Below are positions 23,201 to 33,120 of a stretch of 64,000 nt of DNA, piece after piece; the stretch's first letter is position 1, and each line of letters starts with the position of its first letter. This DNA is from Schistocerca nitens (lineage: Eukaryota > Arthropoda > Insecta > Orthoptera > Acrididae), in NCBI RefSeq assembly GCF_023898315.1, contig NC_064614.1, forward strand, positions 1,049,668,432 to 1,049,732,431. Direction: 5' to 3'. The notes beneath the pieces were generated by a model that saw nothing but the letters and a program-made list of their open reading frames with translations, was not told where the DNA came from and did no database searches. A program made the position numbers and the translations under genes.

Positions 23201-23300
23201 TCCTCCTCGAGGGAAAGTCGACCAAAGTTTCCATTGAGCAGGTAAAACCCACTTGGACAATGACAGCACCGACTGCAATCTCACAGGCAACTTCAGACAC
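20300..23300 (+). pseudogene. Pol region of the Gypsy fossil: protease, RT, RNase H, integrase
   Basis: The parts in order are: protease with FLVDTGSDVSTLP near 20335; reverse transcriptase at about 20940-21540 with YLDDILVFS near 21295; RNase H at about 21740-22000 with TDHKPL; and integrase at about 22440-23000 with HIDLVGPLP and a core typical of rve integrases. A terminal segment (GPYQVL...VKPTW) near 23155-23265 resembles the integrase C-terminus of this clade. The region is broken. Its neighbours give no sign of host use. Confidence 0.75.
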
Positions 23301-23430
23301 AACTCGCAACAAACCCACACCTTCCGCAGAGTCAGACAGCTGTGACCCACCGGAGCTCCACACCAGGGGACCTAATGCAGGTGCCTCGAAAGCAGAGCCC
23401 ATGGGCAAAACAAGTGACACCTAAGGTGTC

Positions 23431-23800
23431 CCCTGTGACATGCCAGATTCTCCGCCACTGGTACACCCTGAGGCAGCAGCCTGAAGGTGACTGACTGTAG
23501 CCAAAAGCACATTCAGCTGTTCGCGAACCACAGCCAGGTCCTCCTGCGTCTGCACACAGCATGCACACATCTGCTCATCCTAGCAAGACTAACTGGAGAG
23601 GCGAACTATAAAAGCAGACAATCCTAGATATGCGACTTGCTATCCTTCTGATCTGTCACCAATGGACGCTGACGTGTTAAAGAGCTACGTAGCTGGCTAT
23701 TCAGTGGATAACAATTGTGCTAAAGACTGAATGATTTTACACTTACAAAAATGTGAGATCAGCCTTCTTAAACAGATAAATACACATGAAATTTAATAAA
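23431..23800. other. Unassigned DNA between Gypsy fossil and Tc1 element
   Basis: This might include the end of the Gypsy element but contains no copy of the LTR end seen at 18840-18918. No gene is visible. Confidence 0.4.
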
Positions 23801-23802
23801 TA

Positions 23803-25036
23803 TACTATGTGGAAGAAACAGAGAAGGATCTAGATACCCCTAAAACATATGTTTTTCATATTAGGTGCATTATGCTGCCACCTACTGCCAGGTACTCCAT
23901 ATCAGTGACCTCGGTAGTCATTAGACATTGTGAGAGAGCAGAATGGGGCACTCCGCAGAAGTGACGGACTTCGAACTTGGTCAGGTGATTGGGTATCGCT
24001 TGTGTCATACATCTGTATGGGAGATTTCCACACCCCTAAATATCCCTAGGTCCACTGTTTCTGATGTGACAGTGAAGTGGAAATGTGAAGCCACACGCAC
24101 AGCACAAAAGTGTACAGGCCACCCTCGTCTGTTGACTGACAAAGACCACCGACAGTTTAAGAGGGTCGTAACGTGTAATAGGTAGAGATCTATCCAGACC
24201 ACCACAGAGTAATTCCAAAGTGCATCGGAATCCACTGCAAGTACTATGACAGTTAGGCAGGAGGTGAGAAAACTTGGATTTCATGATCAAGCGGCTGCTC
24301 ATAAGCCACACATCATGCTGGTAAATGCCAAATGACACCTCGCCTGGTGTAAGGAGTATAAACATTGGCCAATTGAACAGTGGAAAAATGTTGTGTGGAG
24401 TGACGAATCACGCTACACAATGTGGCTATCCGATGGCAGGGTGTGGATGTGGCGAATGCCCAGTGAACGTCATCTGCCAGTGTGCGTAGCGCCAACAGTA
24501 AAATTCGGAGGCGGTGGTATTAAGGTGTGGCCGCGTTTTTCATGGAAGGGGCTTGCACTCCTTGTTGTTTTGCATGGCACTATCACAGCACAGGCCTACA
24601 CTGATGTTGAATCACCTTCTTGATTCCCACTGTTGATGAGCAATTCGGGGATGGTGATTACATCTTTCAACATGGTCGAGCACCTGTTCATAATGCACGG
24701 CCTCTGGCGGAGTGGTTACAGATAATGGACTGGCCTGCACAGAGTCCTGACTTGAATCCTAAACACCTTTGGGATGTTTTGGAAAGTCGACTTCTTGCTA
24801 GGACTCACCAACCAACTTCGATACCTCCCCTCAGTGCAGCAGTCCATGAAGGATGGGCTGCCATTCCCAAGAAACCTTCCAGCACCTGATTGAACATATG
24901 CCTGCAAGAGTAGAAGCTGTCATCAAGGCTAAGGGAGGGCCAACACCATATTGAATTCCAGCATTACCAATGGAGGGCGCCACGAAATTGTAAGTCATTT
25001 TCGGCCAGGTGTCCGGATACTATTGATCACATAGTG
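23803..25036 (+). mobile_element. Tc1-like DNA transposon, copy 1 (about 1.23 kb, TA target)
   Basis: The right end reads gatcacatagtg followed by TA; the left end tactatgtg is preceded by TA (23801-23802). Copy 2 at 44932-46176 has the same ends, which confirms the limits. The left terminal repeat is more eroded than the right, with mismatches and a small insertion. Inside is one transposase gene in the plus sense. It lies in otherwise unassigned DNA and carries no other insertion. Confidence 0.8.
23943..24955 (+). pseudogene. Tc1 transposase (DD34E type), inactive, copy 1
   Basis: The protein begins MGHSAEVTDFELGQVIGYR, a helix-turn-helix of the paired-like kind (PLNIPRSTVSDVTVKWK), and continues into the DDE domain: VVWSDESRYTMW holds the first Asp, FQHGRAPVHNAR is the second motif with Asp changed to Gly, and SPDLNPKHLWDVLE is the third, where one codon is missing and the catalytic Glu is lost (the usual form is SPDLNPIEHLWD). 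A stop after VVTCNR near 24183, another near 24330 and a frameshift near 24610 break the frame. About 330 residues are represented, close to the normal Tc1 length of about 340. Confidence 0.8.
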
Positions 25037-25038
25037 TA

Positions 25039-26340
25039 GATGATCTTTTAGATAAACCACGAGATGCCTGTGAGTTGCACACTAAACCTCCAGAAAGAAT
25101 TTTTTCATGTCGGTTTTGAAGATGATAGCTGAAAGTATGCTTCATTTGTGACAGTCATGGCAGTTCAAGGAAGTACTATTTGAATTATCAAATTCACCAG
25201 CAGTTTTGGGAGCTTTATGAGCACTTTTTCTTTGTGGGCAAAATGGTTTAGTAGGGATTGAAAATATGCTCAAAGAACAACCTTCTCACAATGATTTAGT
25301 GAGAGATGGAATTCCTTTCAAGTTCGGTACCAGAGGAGAGTCTTTCGTGTTTCCAAATACCATGCACATCAAAAAGCTTGTGCATGAGAAGGAAATGATA
25401 CAATTTAGCAAACTCAAGAGGATACACAAGAAAATTATTATATATCAGATCTGACTGGCAAGCCAATAACCATGAGGTCCTGAACTACAATAACATCACT
25501 GATTTTCTGCAGCCTTGACAAGTAACTAGGCCTACTCTTCATACGAGTCAGATGACTGTCAGCATGGCTCAACACGTGATATGGGGGATTTCTAGGTTTT
25601 CCTGCTAACAAGACCAGTGACATACCAGAGAAGCCAAATGCTGCAGCATAGCTTTTGTGTGTTCATGGAGAAGCTATGTTCACAGAGAAGATCTGAGTTG
25701 CACTGGATCCCTGCCTTTGTTGTTTGTTTTGTTTCATTCATTATTAGAGTTTGCAACTATGAAAGAAATAATGTATGTGAACGTGAGAATAATTTTTTCT
25801 ACATTAATACAGGTGACTGGTATGATTTATGTAGCTGCACAGTAGAGAAGTGTGGCAGTTAGAGAAATATATATGAATATTAAGTGAAGATACTGATATT
25901 GCAGAAATTGAGATGGTAGTGCTAGCTGTGGTTTTCTGTGAAATGTAAAACCCATGCTAAGAGGAGCCTATGGCATAACTGTTTGACTTGAAACTGCATT
26001 ATCAATAAGAGCAAGACAAAATGTAATAATGGAATTTAGTAAGCAACATCTACAGTATCGCATAGTACATTGTTAACACATTACTGGTACACATGTATTT
26101 GCAGCAATATAAAATGCTGTATACTGATGCTACATGCTTCAACAAATACAGCATGGAGGCAACTGGCTATTTGTGCAAGAAACACACAGCTGTCTTCACA
26201 CGGTTCCATACATGATTTCAAAAATAATTTATTAGTTATTAATTAATTAATAATTATTAATCTCTGAAGATAATATAGATATATTTACAGCAAGTATCAC
26301 ACGAAAGTGTCTTTTGGTATCGGCACATTTCATAAGTTTC
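25039..26340. other. Unassigned AT-rich DNA downstream of GON7
   Basis: No recognisable gene. An AT-rich imperfect palindrome built of attaat units lies at about 26228-26262. The 3' end of the GON7 transcript may extend into the right-hand part. Confidence 0.4.
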
Positions 26341-26344
26341 ACGT

Positions 26345-26350
26345 TTTATT
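26345..26350 (-). promoter_or_regulatory. Polyadenylation signal AATAAA of the GON7-like gene
   Basis: On the minus strand aataaa occurs 9 bases after the stop codon of the terminal exon. Such a short 3' UTR would be unusual, so a later signal may be used instead. Confidence 0.45.
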
Positions 26351-26359
26351 ATATAATAA

Positions 26360-26463
26360 TTAGCATTTCTTTCTTTTAGAAGCTGGACCTACAGCATCAT
26401 CACTACCAGCAGTCTGATCGTTATCATCATCACCATCTTCTTCTTCAGCATCTTCACTGCTAT
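26360..26463 (-). CDS. GON7: GON7-like exon 2 (terminal coding exon)
   Basis: It contains 104 bases encoding the second part of the split Asp codon, 33 further residues and a TAA stop. The exon is rich in Glu and Asp codons and contrasts with the AT-rich surroundings. It is too short to show as an open reading frame with its own start. Confidence 0.7.
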
Positions 26464-29400
26464 CTGCAACAATGAGACATTACAGTGAATCCTGATTCAG
26501 TCAAGTTCTATACAAGCTTTCAGTCAGAAATAAAGCTGTGAAATACTTATGAGTATTTTTTGGCGTAATATGGGAACAGCACAAAAAGAAAAACAGCAAT
26601 TAAAAATTAAAAATTGTAGCCTTACGAATGACCAGGTGATTGAAAAGAAAGACTGACTATATCAGATAACACTTTTTAGCAGCTTCAGTCATTCAGAAGT
26701 TTCCATGGTCTGCAGAACGTCCACAAAGCACACAGACAACTCTGCAGAAAACATAATGTTTGGAAACAGTAAAGAAAGTGCACGATGAGGTTAGAAGTCA
26801 AAATTTAAGAAGACATAGTATATTATCTTGGCAAACATTGGTAGCACAAGGCGAATGTTGAACCAATATTAAAATCTTTTTGTAGTGAGTGCTATATAAC
26901 CAGCAGTTCGAGTCCGAGTGTATATTTTAACATTATTTCTTGTGTGATGTATACTCTAATAGGATTTTGTTATAATTATTGCTGGTGCAGGAAGCTTAGG
27001 AACACAAATTATATATTGCATAACTGAGGATAATATCAGGAATACCGCTAACACGAAAAAAATATCTCTCTCTCTTTCTCTTCTGCCCCCTCTATCTTAT
27101 TTTATTTTCTAGTGTAGAGACACAGGACTTGGGCTGTACCGCTGTGGATTTTTCCACCTGTGTAGTATACTGTAAAGTACGCTATATAATATGTTTCACA
27201 TGAATGTTTATGGTTTATAGTAGTATCTATTTAGCATAAAACTGCAAGGTACTTGTTTCAGATTTTCTTTGTAGCTCGAGTGACACAAATTAGGTGAGTG
27301 CTGATGGCTGTTCTTCATTCCAACCAAATCTTCACCAGTTTGACAGCCATCTACAGCAAAAAGATGCCGTAAGTTGTACAAAATCTCCTGTGGCTATTAT
27401 TACAAAAAGAAAACAAAACTGAATTAAAAAAAATTGTAGCATTTGTGTTAATGATGATATCAGTTGTGTTCACACCACAATACACTACACTTATATGTTT
27501 TACATCACTGGATGTTTCTGAATGTGCGACATTATTTTGTACTCTTCAGCAATTAATAAACCAGTTGGAAGTAGAAAGATAAAAAACATTCTCTGAGTAT
27601 TGAATATGTCTGGTGGTACACATGAGAAGTGATTTCACATTGTGTCTTTTTGAACGATGACTCAAATAAATTATGACACTGAAATCAAATTTGCCGACCA
27701 AGCATTGAGAAAAGTGATCTAATCAATACCTTTGGTTTTGAAACAGGATGATGAAATTTATTGAAAATGAGTAATAAGTGTTTTACAGAATAGAGAAATC
27801 TGCTATTGGAGTGTAAATTTAGCTAAAAATAACAATGAAGTATGTTAAAGCAGAAAATATTAAAAATAATGGTGCAGAATCCAGAGGTCCAGCAGATTTA
27901 GGTGAATGCTATATTAAACACAACTGTTGGTTGTCTAAGCAACACAGAAGTCAACAACCTTCCAATGACAACTTTTGATCCAAAACTGTTTAACGAGAAA
28001 TCATTCTTTCTTGCACCTTTTCTATTTCAAGAAAGGGCAAACTAAAATAAATAAAAATAAGTAGTGTACACATAGCAGTATATGGTCTAAATAAAAGTCA
28101 AACAAATTATCAGTCATGAAGAAGTATCAATGCTATGTATAATAACTCTACATTAGGGAGATATATCAAACCACGTGAAAAGTGTGTACATTTGAGGAAG
28201 TTCGGGTGCTATTTTGCATCACACTGTCCTGCATTAAGTCCTTCTATGAGAGATAAAATTAAATGTATATTTCACATCTCTTTGATGAGTTATTCACCAC
28301 AATATTTGTGACTTGCTGTTCAGTGTAGAACATCAGCATGTTACAGTGTGCTTTCTTGTTGGATCATAGGTTAGAGAGTGCACAGAAGAAGTGGTAAATC
28401 TACCCCTTTTAGAACTACAGATACAAAACTTGTTTATTAAGATGGCACCTAATGCATATGGCAGTACCAAACATGCAATTCACATACAACTGTATAACTC
28501 TTGAACATGTATGTAAAAACATAGTAATCACAACCAAAATGTTACCATCGCTTTGGCCCAAATAAGAGAGACATTCTGATAGCATAAACTGCTGCCAGCT
28601 CATATACCCATCATGTAATTCATCCAACTGCTGCACTCGGAGATATTCATGGTTTAATCATTTGTAGCATTCACGAAAGAGTACAGACACACAGCATGCA
28701 CGGCAGTATATCAAGCAACATCATCAATTGAAAATACCATTATGATTTAAGTATCTGCAAATATAATTCACTGTTTCAAAGCTGCAGATGCAAAAGGTTG
28801 ACTCTTTCTTTAGCAAGTTACTAATCCTAGTTTCCTAGAAAATCATATGTAAGCACATGGCAACCACCACACTGAAATGGCATTAAAAAAACCAACCTTG
28901 GAATGCCCAGTTCTAGACATTTCATCAATTGGACATCTTTGATACACATTAGGCTAACCGAGTAATTGCCATACCACTCTCAATACCAATGAACTGTTGT
29001 TGTTTTATTGTGGTGGTCTTCCCTCTACAGACTCATTTGTTGCACCTCTCTACACTAGTCTATTTTGTGCAAGCCTCTTCATTTCTGGATAAGCATTGCA
29101 ACCTACATCCAAAAAAGAACTACAGACTTTGTAAAAAAATCTAAGCAACCCACAGCCCAGAAAACAAAGAAACACCACTCTGATTTAATATGGTGGCTCA
29201 CAGAATTTTTATGGCAGTGACTTAGTTTTACATGCCAAACTTTTGATCAGTTATTTGTAGTGCCTGTAGTTATATGTTATTGCATTCATTTAATCTGTTT
29301 CCTTCATAGTACTGCAGTTTCCAACAACATAGGTAGTTATTTTCCTTTGACAAACATCAGTAAACATGAATGCATACTAGTAAGTAAACAGAAGCTATCC

Positions 29401-32400
29401 AATACAAAAGTAGCAGCTTTCTTTTATTTTATTTTACATTTTTATTTCAAAATGCAGACTTTAGTACAAATTAGATACTTACATACTAAGATATACAAAG
29501 ATAACTCTGCAATTACAATTACATAACAATTAAGGTTCAAATGGTTCAAATGGCTCTGAGCACTATGGGACTCAACTGCTGAGGTCATTAGTCCCCTAGA
29601 ACTTAGAACTAGTTAAACCTAACTAACCTAAGGACATCACACACATCCATGCCCGAGGCAGGATTCGAACCTGCGACCGTAGCGGTCTCGCGGTTCCAGA
29701 CTGCAGCGCCAGAACCGCGCGGCCACTTCGGCCGGCCAACAATTAAGGAAGCAACAACGTGATTACTATGTGAAACCTTTAAGGAAGCAGTATTCAGCAG
29801 TGTGGACATATTTGTTGAAATCAACTGTGATGCATTAACTTCACTCGTGAACTTTATTTATTCAAAACCCATGTCTCTAATTCCCAGTACTGACTAGACC
29901 CATATGTTATATTGCCAAGGTATATGGAAAAATCAACAAAAATAAAGCTTTGTGAGGTATTTCAAAGAATCATACGGAAATGTTGTGCGACAACTGTTTT
30001 CGATAATATTGGGCTAATTATTATTCACTGGATGTGGTGTACTGGTTGTTACTACTATTAAGCTGGTCAGACACAAAGCTGTTGTAGTGTTGTACACTTT
30101 GTAACATAAATGGTGATGAGAAGTCAAACTTTTGCTTGCAACTGTATGCGTTAATTATGATTAAAATAATTTGTGACTTTTGACAGTTCATTCCAGTTGA
30201 GGCAACATGACACTATTGTCCAGGAAACACTAATGATGAGCCTGTTTCCACTCCAATGCCATCAACAGGTTGGCACATTTAGCACAGCCTGTTGCCAACC
30301 CATCAGTAAACTGTAACGTGATGGTGAGCATTGTGAAGTGAAGTTTTTTTCTGGGGCACTGGAGTGCTCTAGCTGTTGCTGTGAAGTAGTGTTTAGTATT
30401 AGTATTGTTTTAGTCGCAGTGTGATATCTCAAGCCGAGGTTTACTGTAAAAGACATCTTCTGAAAATATGTTTGCTGGAACGGACAGTTGAAAGGGAATT
30501 TCAGTTTGTGGACAAGTCTGCAAACTGATTTGGTCTGTGTTCTGCATTTAGAATTGGAGTGCAATAGTGGCAGTCTGATTGTAAGTATTTCAAAAGTGGT
30601 GGGCAAAATAACTGTTGTACCTAACATTCACAGAAAGAAAAGAAGGAAGGAGAGTACAATAAAGCATCACTACATCACTTACTACTGGAAAAACCAGGCA
30701 AACCAAGAAGTTATGGAAGACTGAAAGCCAAGATCAACACATTCCAGCAGGAGGCAGTAGGCAGGCATGTGTATGGTTGCCTCAACTCAAGGAGTACCCT
30801 ATGCTGGACATGTGTCCTTTTAACTGCAGAGAAGCAGAATTATTTAATGGGAGTAAGTTATCTACTCAACACTGTCTGCACAAGCTTGGTTCATGGCAGA
30901 AATGTTTTAATCTTAGAAGTTCATCATCAAGAGAAGTTACATAATAGCCTACAGAAACCAGTATCTGAGTGCTCTAAGGAGCATTTGATTTGACATTGTG
31001 TGCCTTGATGAGACATTTTGTGGCTTCACCCCAAAATCTTCATTGGTGTTTTGTTCCAGAAAGTAACATGACTCTCATAAGGAAATGAATGGCACAGTTC
31101 ACGTGGAAAAGTTTTCCAATTTGTAGCTACACAATATTCCCCAGAAGTAAATAGGAGTAATGTACAAAGTGTCATTCTATTCCATTTTGTTATACAAAGT
31201 TCTATCATGCAGTGAAGGAAAATGGATATTTTTGTCTGTGTAAAACAAATAGATGAACAGAAAAAATGGTAGAAGCTGACCTCGCGACTTATCTTCGAAG
31301 ATAGATCAAGGAAAGACAAACCTACGTTTCCAGCATTTGTAGACTTAGAGAAAGCTTTTGACAACGTTAACTGGAATACTCTCTTTCAAATTCTGAAGGT
31401 GGCAGGGGTAAAATACATGGAGAGAAAGCATATTTACAATCTGTACAGGAACCAGTTGGCAGTTATAAGAGTTGAGGGGCATGAAAGGGAATCAGTGGTT
31501 GAGAAGGGAGTGAGACAGGGCTGTAACCTGTCTCCGATGTTATTCAATCTGTTTATTGAGCAAGCAGTAAAAGAAACAAAAGAAAAATTTGGAGTAGGAA
31601 TCAAGATCCACGGAGTAGAAATAAAAACTCTGAGGTTTGCTGATGACATTGTAATTCTGTCAGAGACAGCAAATGACCTGAAAGAGCAGTTGAATGGAAT
31701 GGATAGTGTCTATAAAGGAGGATATAAGATGAACATCAACAAAAACAAAATGAGGATAATGGAATATAGCCGAATTAAATCAGTTGATGCTGAGGGAATT
31801 AGATTAGGAAATGAAACACTTAAAATAGTAGATGAGTTTTGCAATTTGAGGAGCAACTGATGATGGTCGAAGTAGAGAGATATAAAATGTTGGCTGGCTA
31901 TGGCAAGGAAAACGTTTCTGAAGAAGAGAAAATCGTTAACTTCGAGTATAGATTTAAGTGTCAGGAAGTCTCTTCTGAAAGTATTTGTATCGAGTGTAGC
32001 CATGTATGGAAGTGAATCATAGAGGATAAATAGTTTAGACAAGAAGAGAATAGGAGCTTTTCAAAATGTGGTGCTACAGAAGAATGCTGAAGATTAGATA
32101 GGCAGATCACGTAACTAATGAGGTGGTACTGAATAGAATTAAGAGAAATTTGTGGCACAACTTGACTAGAAGAAGGGATTGGTTGGTAGGACGCATTCTG
32201 AGTCATCAAAAGATCATTAATTTACTACTGGAGGGAAGCATGGAGGGTAAAAATCATACAGGGAGACCAAGACATGAATACATTATGAAGATTCAGAAGG
32301 ATGTAGGCTGCAGCAGTTACTCAGAGATGAAGAAGCATGAACAGGATAAAGTAGCTTGGACAGCTGCATCAAATCAGTCTCTGGAATGAACACCACAACA

Positions 32401-33082
32401 ACAATAGCAATAACAAAATAAATATTCATGTGTATAAAACTGAGTCTGTTAGGAATAAGTTGGACCTAATGGATTTTGTACACCTGTACAAGCCGATCAC
32501 CCCATGTTATCATGTCTACGAACTGGCTATGACGAAAGAACTTGATGTGATCAGGCTTCCTCGATACCACACTCAATACTCCAATTTAAGAAAAAAATCC
32601 TCACACGGCAATGCTGATGAGATAAGCTATTAAGAGCATTACCACACAGGATGGTCTCCACTAGTGACACATACCAAAAAGGCAGTTAAGAGATGGTGAT
32701 TTCTGTCAGTTCCAGCACTAACTCCAACACAAGTTCCAGATCCAAGGAAGAAAGGAGAGATTATTCTTCATTGGAGGTGTGACACTTACACCATAATCGA
32801 GGCTGTTTATAAAATACTCAATGATTTAAATGACATGCCCAGTGTTATCACTTGTTTATTCTTTAACAATACCAAAAGTAGGTGTGAAATGCTTCATGCT
32901 TGTTGGCAATGCAGCTTCCATATTGGCAATGCTGCTCTCTTCTATTCACTCAATACAGAACTGTCAAAATTTGCAAGTTATCTATTCACATAATAGCATC
33001 AGTGCTGTGGTTGAACCATTAAAATGAAAGTATTCTGTTTGTGGTTTCAGTTGCCTGAGACTGCAGTCGTGTGTGTGCGTGC

Positions 33083-33120
<38 letters not shown>

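Larger units (their letters stand above)
18919..23430 (+). mobile_element. Ty3/Gypsy retrotransposon, CsRn1-like clade, broken
   Basis: This is an LTR retrotransposon fossil with the order LTR remnant, primer-binding site, gag, protease, reverse transcriptase, RNase H and integrase. The primer site tggtgacccc beginning at 18923 corresponds to the 3' end of tRNA-Trp, which the CsRn1 clade uses, and the RT block FGLFEF-VMPF-LKNAAQT also fits that clade. It is broken, with roughly five to ten breaks judged by eye, and no 3' LTR is recognisable, so its age cannot be read from LTR divergence. It appears moderately old. No envelope gene is seen. Confidence 0.8.

Noticed and set aside
29600-29740. 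Possible tRNA gene from the box B match
   Set aside because: It is a SINE head with target duplication; no cloverleaf with an anticodon arm could be drawn.
29609-29824. Minus-strand 71-codon frame
   Set aside because: It lies in the SINE head and flank; the codons reflect the GC-rich tRNA-like region.
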